Source: MKUN01 sp964481425
GTDB taxonomy: Bacteria; Bacteroidota; Bacteroidia; Chitinophagales; Chitinophagaceae
NCBI GenBank assembly: GCA_964481425.1
Contig: CAYZTM010000014.1
Location: 35,495-99,494, forward strand
Length of the DNA: 64,000 bases
Reading direction: 5' to 3'
The position numbers and the translations under genes are program-made. The notes under the pieces are model-generated. The model worked only from the letters and a program-made list of their open reading frames with translations. It made no database searches and was not told the DNA's origin. Below, piece by piece: positions 1 to 8,865 of the stretch (its first letter is position 1; each line of letters begins with the position of its first letter).

Positions 1-1
1 C

Positions 2-226
2 AAAAAAGGCGGCAAAGCGATCATTAACCTGGGTGGTGGCGACGTTGACTCCTGCAAATGGTATTTTGACGATGAGGGGGCCTTGGTACTGGATGAGATG
101 AAACTAAAAGGTGCGGGCGATAAGATAAAGATGGAGATTGTGACCCTGAATGATACCATTATGACGCTCAGGCTCAATGAACAGGGTTCTAAAAGTACAG
201 TTACCTTTAAACCGAAAAAGAAATAG
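2..226 (+). CDS. C-terminal part of a lipocalin-like protein (5' truncated by window edge)
   Basis: An open frame enters from the left edge and stops with TAG at 224-226, giving 74 residues. The pattern WYFDDEGALVLDE, then a charged KIKMEIVTLND segment, then TIMTLRLNEQGSKSTVTF resembles the last strands of small Bacteroidota lipocalin-like domains, in which a Trp-Phe strand is followed by an Ile/Leu-Thr-Leu strand pair. The start, any signal peptide and the full length lie outside the window. It is followed 62 bases later by pdhB on the same strand. The family call rests on strand pattern only and is tentative; the reading frame itself is clear. Confidence 0.55.
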   Translation, partial: KKGGKAIINLGGGDVDSCKWYFDDEGALVLDEMKLKGAGDKIKMEIVTLNDTIMTLRLNEQGSKSTVTFKPKKK

Positions 227-288
227 TGCATAAGTACTATCTTTGGGCAGTTCAAAACAGGCATTAAAATTTTACAAATAGAACAATT

Positions 289-1272
289 ATGCGCAGCATA
301 GCATTACGCCAGGCATTACGCGAAGCAATGGAAGAGGAAATGAGGAAGGATAAGAGTGTATTCCTTATGGGCGAAGAAGTGGCCCAGTACAATGGCGCCT
401 ACAAGGTAAGCCAGGGAATGCTGGACGAATTCGGCCCTAAACGAGTGATAGACACTCCTATCGCCGAACTGGGTTTTGCGGCCATCGGCGTGGGTGCTGC
501 TATGAACAATACCCGCCCGATAGTAGAATTCATGACCTGGAACTTTGCCGAACTGGCGATAGACCAGATCGTGAACCATGCAGCCAAGATGCTCTCGATG
601 AGTGGTGGACAGTTCAACTGCCCTATCGTGTTCAGGGGACCCAACGGTTCAGCTGGTCAGCTCGCAGCACAGCACTCACAGGCATTCGAAAACTGGTATG
701 CCAATGTCCCGGGTCTAAAAGTGATCTCTACCATCAACCCATATGATGCGAAGGGCCTGCTGAAATCTGCTATACGTGATAACGATCCTGTGGTATTCAT
801 GGAAAGTGAAGTAGCATATGGTGAAACCGGTGATGTACCTGAAGAAGAGTACCTGATACCTATTGGTAAGGCAGATATTAAACGTGCCGGTACTGATGTA
901 ACCATAGTGTCCTACAACAAAATGATGAAAGTTGCTATGGCAACTGCCGAGGAACTCGCAAATGACGGTATAAGTGCGGAAGTGATAGACCTTCGTACCA
1001 TACGCCCCCTCGATTGGGAAACCATAGTAGAATCGGTAAAAAGGACAAACCGACTGGTAATCGTTGAAGAACAATGGCCATTTGCCAGCATATCGTCCGA
1101 AATAAGCTATAGGGTACAAAAAGAGGCATTCGACTACCTTGATGCGCCAATACGCCGTATTTGCTCAGCCGATGCAAATATGCACTATGCTCCCAACCTG
1201 GTGGCAGCTTACCTGCCTGATGTGCCCCGTACGGTTGCAATGGTGAAAGATGTGATGTACATGAAAAAGTAA
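289..1272 (+). CDS. pdhB: Pyruvate dehydrogenase E1 component, beta subunit
   Basis: 327 residues, the usual length for the beta subunit of an alpha2beta2 E1. It decarboxylates pyruvate with thiamine diphosphate and passes the acetyl group to the E2 lipoyl domain in the cytoplasm. The N-terminal pyrimidine-binding domain shows the GEEVAQYNGAYKVSQGM segment (about residues 28-44) and IDTPIAELGF (54-63), whose Glu60 matches the conserved glutamate that activates the cofactor. The C-terminal transketolase domain has the typical DLRTIRPLDWETIVESV stretch. No alpha subunit or E2/E3 gene is visible in the window, so the complex is split or continues upstream. An intrinsic terminator follows directly. 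Confidence 0.95.
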   Translation: MRSIALRQALREAMEEEMRKDKSVFLMGEEVAQYNGAYKVSQGMLDEFGPKRVIDTPIAELGFAAIGVGAAMNNTRPIVEFMTWNFAELAIDQIVNHAAKMLSMSGGQFNCPIVFRGPNGSAGQLAAQHSQAFENWYANVPGLKVISTINPYDAKGLLKSAIRDNDPVVFMESEVAYGETGDVPEEEYLIPIGKADIKRAGTDVTIVSYNKMMKVAMATAEELANDGISAEVIDLRTIRPLDWETIVESVKRTNRLVIVEEQWPFASISSEISYRVQKEAFDYLDAPIRRICSADANMHYAPNLVAAYLPDVPRTVAMVKDVMYMKK

Positions 1273-1289
1273 AAAAACGACATACTATC

Positions 1290-1320
1290 AAAGGTCCTGC
1301 TATACGCAGGACCTTTTTAT
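1290..1320 (+). terminator. Intrinsic terminator after pdhB
   Basis: The arms AAAGGTCCTGC and GCAGGACCTTT flank a 5-base loop and run into a T-rich tail, 18 bases after the pdhB stop. Confidence 0.9.
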
Positions 1321-1354
1321 TTTCAGGCACTTGTACTTACCTTTCCGGAATACT

Positions 1355-2611
1355 ATGGCTATAGAACAGATAGAAACATCTGCTATCATTATCGGTGCAG
1401 GGCCAGCAGGCGCAGGAACATCCTTTTTCCTGAGTAAATATGGTATTCCTCATGTAGTGATAGAAAAGGAGCGATTTCCCCGCGATAAAGTATGCGGTGA
1501 TGCATGCAGCGGCAAAACAGTACTGGTCATAAAACGCGCTAACCCTGACTGGGCCGATGAGCTATTGAATAGTAACCCTCAATTCCTGCCTTCATGGGGA
1601 GTTACCTTTGCCGCCCCCAATGGCAAAGCTATTGAGATACCTTTTACAACGCAGCGAACCGAAGAGATGCAGGCTCCGGGATTCACTGTTACAAGACTGG
1701 TATTCGATGAGTTCCTGTTTCGAAAAATGAGTTCACCCTATGCTACCATATTCGAAGAGGCACAGGTTCAGGATATTACGATTACGGATGGCAAGGTCAC
1801 TGCCCGTATGCTATTCAAAGATCAGGAGTATCACATCACAGCACCTGTAATAGTTGGCGCAGATGGAGATAAAGGTATTGTGCGCAGGCAATTTGTCAAT
1901 GCAGATGAATCTTCGAAATCGTCTGCAGTGGGACTACGCGCCTACTATGAAGGAGTAAATTGGTCAAGCGATGAGCCATTCATAGAACTGCATTTCCTTA
2001 AAGAAACATTGCCCGGCTACTTTTGGGTATTCCCCCTACCCAATGGCATGGCAAATGTTGGCGTAGGCATACCATCTGAAGTGGTGCGAAAAAAGAAAAT
2101 AAACCTACGGGCACAAATGCTCGATGCAATAAAGAACAACCCTTCAATTGCACCACGCTTTGCAAACGCCACACTAAAAGGAAAGATACAGGGATGGGGG
2201 TTACCCATGGTGCAGGAACATATGCCCCTGTCGGGTAGCAACTTCCTGCTGACAGGAGATGCCGCTTCCCTGATAGATCCCTTTACAGGCGAAGGGATAG
2301 GTAATGCATTGTACAGCGGTATGCTGGCGGCAGATGCCATAAAGAGATGTATTGAAGATAATGACTACTCTGCTACAAAACTAAAAGAATACTATGATGG
2401 AGAGATACATAAAAGACTTGGAGATGAGTTTAGAATAAGCAGCACATTACAGAAGCTTAGCCGGCGCCGATGGCTGTTCAATGCTGTCATTAATAAAGCG
2501 CATAAGAGCGATGTACTTAGAAACACGATCAGCAGTATGTTCGCTAATATCGACCTTCGTGACCAATTACGAAAGCCATCATTCTATTTCAGGATATTGT
2601 TCAACAAATGA
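1355..2611 (+). CDS. FAD-dependent oxidoreductase of the geranylgeranyl reductase type
   Basis: 418 residues from the ATG at 1355. An upstream in-frame TTG at 1331 would add eight residues but lies within the leader. The N-terminus carries the dinucleotide-binding motif IIIGAGPAGAGTS, followed by KVCGDACSGKTV, a segment typical of geranylgeranyl reductase-like and menaquinone-biosynthesis-related flavoproteins. The second FAD motif is LLTGDAASLIDPFTGEGIG. Such enzymes reduce isoprenoid double bonds or hydroxylate/dehydrogenate lipids; the substrate cannot be read from sequence. It stands alone, running convergently into the TonB receptor gene with 4 bases between the stops and no clear terminator. 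Confidence 0.85.
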   Translation: MAIEQIETSAIIIGAGPAGAGTSFFLSKYGIPHVVIEKERFPRDKVCGDACSGKTVLVIKRANPDWADELLNSNPQFLPSWGVTFAAPNGKAIEIPFTTQRTEEMQAPGFTVTRLVFDEFLFRKMSSPYATIFEEAQVQDITITDGKVTARMLFKDQEYHITAPVIVGADGDKGIVRRQFVNADESSKSSAVGLRAYYEGVNWSSDEPFIELHFLKETLPGYFWVFPLPNGMANVGVGIPSEVVRKKKINLRAQMLDAIKNNPSIAPRFANATLKGKIQGWGLPMVQEHMPLSGSNFLLTGDAASLIDPFTGEGIGNALYSGMLAADAIKRCIEDNDYSATKLKEYYDGEIHKRLGDEFRISSTLQKLSRRRWLFNAVINKAHKSDVLRNTISSMFANIDLRDQLRKPSFYFRILFNK

Positions 2612-2615
2612 TTCG

Positions 2616-5057
2616 TCAGAAGGTATAAATATATTGTATCGAGGTTGTGCGTGGGGCCTCTATTTTCATAGGTCGTAATGCGTATGCCTCATTGAAAGCA
2701 TTATTGCATATTATCGATAGCTTTTGTTTTTTGTCAAGGTCATAGCTGATACGGAAATCAAATATATTAAAACCTTTGTGTGCCTGCCACCAATTAATAC
2801 CTTTGATGTCAGCAATTTGTTTTATCTGCGATGTAAGATCTTCGATCACGGCAAATGCAGTATCAATATTCTTCATTTTGCTATAGTACCGGTAGCTCAT
2901 ACCAACACCAAACCTGTGTATCCTGAATTGCACATCAGCTTTTACCATATGGTTGAACCTGTATTTAAGCACATTGCCTTTTGAGTTAATACTGCTGTTC
3001 TTGTAGCTCAGTGAATCTCCCGCTCCGCCTGTTAATGATTTTTCATGAGCATAGTACACATCGGGGGTCAGGGATATGGGTTCTACGTAAGTATAACCCG
3101 CCAATACGGTAACACCAAAGTTCTTGTTCTCCTCTGGTGTAGATGCAACCACAGATATATCTATCCCGCGAACACGCGTATCACCTGTATTCAGGAATTT
3201 AAATCCTACTGTGGCTATACTAGGATCCCATATGCCAAATAACCATTCGATGGTGTTTTCATATTTCTGGTGAAATCCTGCAATGTCCAGGTAGCCCATA
3301 ATATTACCGAACTTAAATCCTTGCTTAAGGCCCATTTCAAAATTCTGGCTGGTTTCAGGCTGCAGATCCGGGTTGGGGAAAACGCCAAACATACCTGCTT
3401 TGGTGGTAATGAATCGTTCCGTAATAGTTGGATACCTGAAACCCTGACCATATGATGTTCGGATGTAGGTACCCTTCAATACTTGTATATTAGCCCCGGC
3501 CCTGAAAATGGGAGCAACAACACTTTGTTGTTTATTTACCTGGAAGTACTCATATCGGAAACCTCCGGAAATATTAATCACTTGCCAGAATTTCTTATCC
3601 AGCTGGATATACCCTGCGGCATTATTTACCTGGTTGTCCGGCGAACCGCTGGAAGCATACAAAGGAGAATGAGATTTTGATAAACTTCCCACTACCCCAC
3701 CGGTGAATGTAAAATCATAATCACGAAAAATGCGCTGCAACTGGTATTCTCCGTAATAAAGTGTACCACTGTTCGACAGGTTATTGGTAATGTCATTATT
3801 TGAATGAAAGATACGGGTAACCAGGCTATGGCTAACACCATTACTTTTCACATACTTGATAAATGGGTCAATATTGAACAATTGCTGTTTCTCAAGAAAC
3901 ACAGCTCCGGGATATCCTTTATAAAGGCCAAGGGAATCGTCATACCATGCCAGCGACATGTTGGTTCTATTCAGCATTCCATTCCCATTGATGCCATAGC
4001 TTAAACCTGATATTTTCCTTGACCTGTACCTGATATTAAAGTTCAATCTGCCTCTTATTTTCAGCATGTCTTTGTTCGTAAATGTCGGAATGGTATCGGT
4101 TATCTGCAGCGCATTTTTCAAACTCGGCGGCAAAGTATCGGCAGCTGGTGGTGGGCCGATATATCCCTGGTCTATATTGAAATTTCCGCCAACAACGATA
4201 TCAAGATTTTTGTTCACGATACGCGAATGCATAAAGTTCAGGTTGGTGTACATAGGCAAAGAAGCGCCATACCAATTCTCTGCAGGTTTTTTAGGCAGGG
4301 AGTAATATCCTACAGAATAGTTAATGACCGTTTTGGGCTTCTTTCTGGGATAGGCTGTACGCACATTAATAACACCACTTAAAGCCGATGAGCCATATAA
4401 TACGGACGAGGCACCTTTAATGATCTCGATCTGCTCTATATTCTCTACCGGTATATAATTCCATTCAGGTCTTCCTGCATCTCCGCTTAGTAATGGGATA
4501 CCATCCACCACAATGGCCACCCTGCTACCAACACCGAATGTAAACCCGCTACCTCCACGTATTTGTGGATCATTATCAATTATGGTGAGACCAGGAGTTT
4601 GTTCAAGCGCAGTTTCTACCGAAGTCGTATTCTTATTATTAATAAGGCTCGGCTTAAGCACCTCCATTGATACGGTCAGCTCTTCCAGCTTCTGATCAAA
4701 TTTGCCGGAGGAAACTACCACTGTCTCTAACAACTTGGTTGTTGGAGATAGCTCTATATCCTGCTGTGTAATTGCATCACTGGTTACATGCACATTTACA
4801 GTATCATTGACCAGTCCTGTATAACTGCAAATAATGGTGTGATACCCGGTATCCAATACCAACGAATACATGCCATCTATATCGGCAATAGCTCCTTTCG
4901 ACGGATTTTTCAGCAGGCTGATACTAGCTCCCGGAATGGTCTCTTTACTGACAGCATGTGTCACTTTGCCTTTTAATACGCCTGTTGGCTGGGCAAAGCA
5001 ACTATAAGTCAGTAATGTTGCTGTCATTACTGTAAACAATGTACGTATCGGCACCAT
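2616..5057 (-). CDS. TonB-dependent outer-membrane receptor with N-terminal carboxypeptidase-like domain
   Basis: 813 residues. A signal peptide ends near SCFAQ (residue 23). It is followed by a carboxypeptidase-regulatory-like beta domain (GVLKGKVTHAVSKETIPGA, then DGMYSLVLDTG), a plug domain (about 110-240, with IRGGSGFTFGVGSRVAIVVDG and EIIKGASSVLYGSSALSGVI) and a 22-strand barrel ending in FNEAYALRPMKIEAPRTTS and a final aromatic residue, as expected for BAM-dependent assembly. The architecture is that of siderophore/cobalamin/metal receptors rather than SusC, since the protein is shorter than SusC and has no SusD partner. The ligand is unknown. It is preceded by the T9SS type A gene on the same strand, separated by a terminator. 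Confidence 0.92.
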   Translation of the reverse strand: MVPIRTLFTVMTATLLTYSCFAQPTGVLKGKVTHAVSKETIPGASISLLKNPSKGAIADIDGMYSLVLDTGYHTIICSYTGLVNDTVNVHVTSDAITQQDIELSPTTKLLETVVVSSGKFDQKLEELTVSMEVLKPSLINNKNTTSVETALEQTPGLTIIDNDPQIRGGSGFTFGVGSRVAIVVDGIPLLSGDAGRPEWNYIPVENIEQIEIIKGASSVLYGSSALSGVINVRTAYPRKKPKTVINYSVGYYSLPKKPAENWYGASLPMYTNLNFMHSRIVNKNLDIVVGGNFNIDQGYIGPPPAADTLPPSLKNALQITDTIPTFTNKDMLKIRGRLNFNIRYRSRKISGLSYGINGNGMLNRTNMSLAWYDDSLGLYKGYPGAVFLEKQQLFNIDPFIKYVKSNGVSHSLVTRIFHSNNDITNNLSNSGTLYYGEYQLQRIFRDYDFTFTGGVVGSLSKSHSPLYASSGSPDNQVNNAAGYIQLDKKFWQVINISGGFRYEYFQVNKQQSVVAPIFRAGANIQVLKGTYIRTSYGQGFRYPTITERFITTKAGMFGVFPNPDLQPETSQNFEMGLKQGFKFGNIMGYLDIAGFHQKYENTIEWLFGIWDPSIATVGFKFLNTGDTRVRGIDISVVASTPEENKNFGVTVLAGYTYVEPISLTPDVYYAHEKSLTGGAGDSLSYKNSSINSKGNVLKYRFNHMVKADVQFRIHRFGVGMSYRYYSKMKNIDTAFAVIEDLTSQIKQIADIKGINWWQAHKGFNIFDFRISYDLDKKQKLSIICNNAFNEAYALRPMKIEAPRTTSIQYIYTF

Positions 5058-5067
5058 ATAAAAATAA

Positions 5068-5101
5068 AAAACCCCGGCAAATAATTAACCAGGGTTTTTA
5101 A
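5068..5101 (-). terminator. Terminator of the T9SS type A gene
   Basis: Read on the minus strand, AAAACCCTGG and CCGGGGTTTT pair around an AT-rich loop and are followed by a T run. It lies between the stop at 5116 and the next gene's start at 5057. Confidence 0.7.
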
Positions 5102-5115
5102 AAGTGAATTAAAAC

Positions 5116-6105
5116 TTATTCAATTACAAATTTTCCTGTCTTTTGATTGCCATTACTGCTTACCTTATACAGGTATATACCAGTGGCAAACCCGGACATA
5201 TCAAATGAGTTAAGTTTATTCGACCCAAGCGTATTGGTTTGCAGCAGCCTTCCGGTCATATCATACACAGTCAGTACTGCATCATTAACGTTACGACCAT
5301 CAGCAAACAATGTATTGCCATAGCTATAAACATTTACATTAAGAGCTTTTGCATTTACATTAGCAACCTTATTAGGTTGTGGGTTGTAGATCATCTCAAT
5401 ATCATCTATCCAAAGCTTGCTGCCCGCAACAGAGGTCAGTTGGTCTGCAGATGACGTAATGTTGATCATTACATACTCAGGAGCACTGGTATCTGTGTAG
5501 GTGATAGGCACACTAAAACGCGTCCATGTACTAACATCTGAGGCAGGTGTGGTGAAGCTTGCATCGCCTATCTTATTATTGATACATGCCGGATGATAAG
5601 TGGTTGGTGTTTCAGGATCATAGTATTGTCCTTTATGCAGTATCACACGCAGTTTACCTTGCTCACTTGCGTGGCCACCCTGGTTATACTGGTACCACCC
5701 AACAACACTATCGGGCCTGTCCGTAAAAACCATACGCCTTACATCATTCGCACTGTCATCATAGTTTTGTGTTCCAATGTATCCATCCGATTTACTGAAT
5801 GAAGGTGCATTTATAATACCTGTAGTAACGTTGCCGTTGACGATTACACTCAAGGGCCCGGTAACGGTCTCTACACGAACGGAGTAATTACCCGAATGCT
5901 TGATAGTACTGTCCTTAAAACAGGTTTGGGGACCAAGCTGTGCTGTAGCAGAACCTGATTTATTTGAATACCAGCTTGTAGGTTCATTTGCATTACCCGG
6001 GCTAGCATTACCCCAATTTTCAAATCCGGCGTTGGTAACCTGCATCTGTGCAAAAGCAGCGCAGCTTATCCCTAATGATAAAAGTGATGTAAATATTATT
6101 TTCAT
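5116..6105 (-). CDS. Secreted protein with T9SS type A sorting domain
   Basis: 329 residues from the ATG at 6105; a longer in-frame start at 6132 would place residues before the signal peptide and is less likely. The signal peptide MKIIFTSLLSLGISCAAFAQ is clear. The body (about 25-245) reads like a carbohydrate-binding-module-like jelly roll: VTNAGFENWGNASPGNANEP, SVRVETVTG, then TRFSVPITYTDTSAPEYVMI and SKLWIDDIEMIYNP. This arrangement is common in PCMD/CBM-like secreted proteins. The last 75 residues are a type A sorting domain (LTVYDMTGRLLQTN ... GFATGIYLYKVSSNGNQKTGKFVI). It is predicted to cross the outer membrane through the type IX secretion system. Ligand unknown. Confidence 0.85.
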   Translation of the reverse strand: MKIIFTSLLSLGISCAAFAQMQVTNAGFENWGNASPGNANEPTSWYSNKSGSATAQLGPQTCFKDSTIKHSGNYSVRVETVTGPLSVIVNGNVTTGIINAPSFSKSDGYIGTQNYDDSANDVRRMVFTDRPDSVVGWYQYNQGGHASEQGKLRVILHKGQYYDPETPTTYHPACINNKIGDASFTTPASDVSTWTRFSVPITYTDTSAPEYVMINITSSADQLTSVAGSKLWIDDIEMIYNPQPNKVANVNAKALNVNVYSYGNTLFADGRNVNDAVLTVYDMTGRLLQTNTLGSNKLNSFDMSGFATGIYLYKVSSNGNQKTGKFVIE

Positions 6106-6162
6106 ATTATGTTTTGGTTTTAACAATCGCATAAAAATAGATAAAAATCCAGCAAAACAACC

Positions 6163-8037
6163 CTATGTTCCCTTATTATTGTTCACGATCTTATCCAGGC
6201 TTTCCTGCGCCAATGGGTGGTAATTTTGACGATACTTCTGATACCAGCTTTTCGCCAGGGAGGGGTCTCGTTTCACTAAAGCAGCATATAAGGGCTCAAT
6301 GAACTTCCTGCGGCCAACTGTACTTAAAAAGCGTTCCATTGCATCCATTGCAGGCGGGTAATTATCCTTACAGTCAAGCACTACCATGAACCAGGCAAAT
6401 ATTACTTCACTATTACCGGATCGCGAGAAATGAAAATCATTATCTAATTGCTTGACAGTAGCTAACGACATGCTGTCAGGCATTTTGTGCAGGAACTCAA
6501 GCCATTCAAAAGTGCACCAGTTCTTTGTATCAAAATCTTTCCCTGTAACGGTCTTGCCATATAGAGCCGCCAAGGAGTCAACTTTTTTGAACCTTACAGG
6601 ATTGGTACGTGGGCAATTTGCAGGGATACCCGGGCCATATACCCAAGCCTTTACATCAATTTTTCGATAGAGGTCGCTATCGCCATGCAGCAGGTTCTTA
6701 TCCATATAATCAAGGAACTGCTCCGTAGTAATGGTCTTAAATGCATGCTCATCAAAATATTTCCGCAGGAAGGTATCAAATTGCTTTCGGCCTACAGTGT
6801 TCTCTATCAACTTCAGGAAGTGGCTGCCCTTTTCGTACGGTATATCGGTAAGGCCTGCATCCGGGTCACGCCCTTTCAGGTCCAGTTTCAGCCAGGTATC
6901 TTTACTATCCGCTCCAAGGTCTTTTACATTGGCTTCAAATGTTTGGTACCCGAGTTCCCACGACATGTCTATAAAACTCTTACCATTCATTTCTTCCGTT
7001 ATCCTGCGTTCAAAATAATTGGTAAATCCTTCGTTCATCCAGAAATCATCCCAGGTGGCATTAGTCACCAGGTTGCCACTCCAGCTATGGGCCAGTTCGT
7101 GAGCCACAAGGTCCACAAGTGAACGGTCTCCCGCAATAACTGTGGGCGTAGCAAATGTAAGCCTTGGATTTTCCATACCTCCTATCGGGAAGCCCGGCGG
7201 CAGCACAAGCACATCATACCGCCCCCAGCGATAAGGGCCATAAAGCTTTTCTGCCGCTGTTACCATTTTCCCTACATCTGCAAACTCATACTGCACCTTA
7301 TCGATCATAGTAGGCTCGGCATATACCCCTGTCCGCGCATCTATGCTGCGGAATTGTATATCGCCAACAGCCAGCGCCATTAGGTAGGCAGGAATAGGCA
7401 GCTCCATTTTAAAGTGGTAGATACCACTATCATTGGTCTGCTGTGGGTTTTGTGCGCTCATCAAGGCCAGGCTTCCTTTAGGCACAGTCACACGTGCATC
7501 ATAAGTGTACCGTATACCGGGTCCATCCGCACAGGGTATCCAGGAACGGGCATAGATAGATTCTGACTGCGTATATAAAAAGGGATGCTTCTTTCCGGAT
7601 GTTTGCTGCGGGTCAAGCCATTGCAGGGCCCTGGCATTATTACCTGTTTTATAATAGATAGCCACCTGGCTGCTATTATCGTTTATCGGGATGTTCAGCC
7701 TGCTACCGAGATATTGTATCATACTGTCCAGCGAGAACTGTACCTTATTGCCATCTACCACTACGCTATCAATGGTTAGATCATATGTATCAAGTTTGAG
7801 AGTTTTTACCTTATCCTTATTATCAATATCCCAAACAGCCTTACCAGCTATCTTTTTAGTATCGAAATCTACTTTTATGTCCAGGAAAAGATGCTTCATT
7901 GTAACACTATCTGCATTGGAAAGAGTATGTACGTCTTTAGAGGTTGGCACCTCCGCAACCTTATCTTCCTTTGTTGCGTTCTTACACGCTGCAAGGCATA
8001 CTAATGAAACTATTGTAAAACAAATTTTCCTGAACAT
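6163..8037 (-). CDS. M1-family zinc aminopeptidase, lipoprotein
   Basis: 624 residues from the ATG at 8037. This start gives a lipoprotein signal with lipobox LAAC (MFRKICFTIVSLVCLAACKN), while the longer start at 8103 would bury it. M1 peptidases remove N-terminal residues from peptides. Seen here: the GGMENP exopeptidase motif (about residues 284-289), the zinc site HELAHSW (about 311-317) and the third zinc ligand in NEGFTNYFERR (about 334). The C-terminal half resembles the leukotriene-A4-hydrolase-like helical domain. Being a lipoprotein, it probably sits in the periplasm or at the cell surface and trims peptides for uptake. A TAnnTTTG element lies 25 bases upstream of the chosen start. 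Confidence 0.93.
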   Translation of the reverse strand: MFRKICFTIVSLVCLAACKNATKEDKVAEVPTSKDVHTLSNADSVTMKHLFLDIKVDFDTKKIAGKAVWDIDNKDKVKTLKLDTYDLTIDSVVVDGNKVQFSLDSMIQYLGSRLNIPINDNSSQVAIYYKTGNNARALQWLDPQQTSGKKHPFLYTQSESIYARSWIPCADGPGIRYTYDARVTVPKGSLALMSAQNPQQTNDSGIYHFKMELPIPAYLMALAVGDIQFRSIDARTGVYAEPTMIDKVQYEFADVGKMVTAAEKLYGPYRWGRYDVLVLPPGFPIGGMENPRLTFATPTVIAGDRSLVDLVAHELAHSWSGNLVTNATWDDFWMNEGFTNYFERRITEEMNGKSFIDMSWELGYQTFEANVKDLGADSKDTWLKLDLKGRDPDAGLTDIPYEKGSHFLKLIENTVGRKQFDTFLRKYFDEHAFKTITTEQFLDYMDKNLLHGDSDLYRKIDVKAWVYGPGIPANCPRTNPVRFKKVDSLAALYGKTVTGKDFDTKNWCTFEWLEFLHKMPDSMSLATVKQLDNDFHFSRSGNSEVIFAWFMVVLDCKDNYPPAMDAMERFLSTVGRRKFIEPLYAALVKRDPSLAKSWYQKYRQNYHPLAQESLDKIVNNNKGT

Positions 8038-8062
8038 TCCGGTAAAGATTTTATTAACTATA

Positions 8063-8070
8063 CAAAAGTA
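8063..8070 (-). promoter_or_regulatory. Bacteroidota -7 element of the M1 peptidase gene
   Basis: Minus-strand TACTTTTG fits TAnnTTTG exactly and ends 25 bases before the ATG at 8037, which supports that start. It directly abuts the terminator of the gene upstream. Confidence 0.6.
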
Positions 8071-8100
8071 AAATTCCCCCGAAACTATGCGGGGGAATTT
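8071..8100 (-). terminator. Terminator of the F420-reductase-like gene
   Basis: Perfect arms AAATTCCCCCG and CGGGGGAATTT around an 8-base loop, 17 bases after the stop at 8118. Confidence 0.85.
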
Positions 8101-8117
8101 CAAATATCCATCACATT

Positions 8118-8765
8118 TTATTCTTTTACTAACTTAAATGCATGGGTCCATTGGTTATTGATAAATCCCGGTATGCACCACAACATACATAGAGGCTCAA
8201 TGGCCCTTGCAGCGGCAGCCTTGCCCATATCAGCTATATCCCAGCCAAACTGCTCAAGAATATCACACACTTCCTTTTTAGCTGCATCATTGTTGCCACA
8301 AATGAACATCGTAGGCATTCCTTGCTTGTAAGACGGGTTGACCATCATTGCATTACCCACACTATTGAAAGCCTTCACGAAATGCATACCGGGGAACCTG
8401 GATTGCAGTTTTTCCATCAACGATTCTTCAAGCGTGGTGAAGAACTTCAGCACCCCATCCTGTGGCGGGGCCTCAGCTATCGGGTTGGTAGCATCGATCA
8501 CAGTTTTGCCGGCCATGTTTTGAGGGCCTGCCATCTCTATAGCCTCAGCAGCAACGGTGCCTTTAACAGCCAGCACAATGATGTCACCAAACTTGGCCAC
8601 ATCCTCAAAGCTGCCGATACTCGCTTTATTCCCCGCACTACTTTTCCATTCTGCAAGCTTTTCAGCACTGCGGGTGCCCAGCATTACTTCATAACCATGT
8701 TTTAGAAAACCGCTGCCCAATGCCTTAGCTACAGCGCCGCTTCCTAATATTCCTATCTTTTTCAT
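8118..8765 (-). CDS. NADPH-dependent F420-reductase-like oxidoreductase
   Basis: 215 residues from the ATG at 8765; a TTG at 8786 lies further upstream. The N-terminal Rossmann motif is IGILGSGAVAKALGSGFLKHG, followed by VMLGTRSAEKL, DIIVLAVKG and VIDATNPIA, matching the NADP oxidoreductase coenzyme-F420-dependent family. The C-terminal part (HFVKAFNSVGNAMMVNPSY, ... MFICGNNDAAKKEV) matches the same family. Bacteroidota do not normally make F420, so these homologues probably act on other hydride acceptors. The substrate is unknown. Monocistronic, with its own terminator. Confidence 0.85.
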   Translation of the reverse strand: MKKIGILGSGAVAKALGSGFLKHGYEVMLGTRSAEKLAEWKSSAGNKASIGSFEDVAKFGDIIVLAVKGTVAAEAIEMAGPQNMAGKTVIDATNPIAEAPPQDGVLKFFTTLEESLMEKLQSRFPGMHFVKAFNSVGNAMMVNPSYKQGMPTMFICGNNDAAKKEVCDILEQFGWDIADMGKAAAARAIEPLCMLWCIPGFINNQWTHAFKLVKE

Positions 8766-8865
8766 AAGCGTTTGGTTTTTACTCAAGGTAAAACCAAAAA
8801 ATCATTCAATAAGGGGCCTTACTTTATTTTTTATTTATACCCTTATAAAAATTCATAGAGGTGGG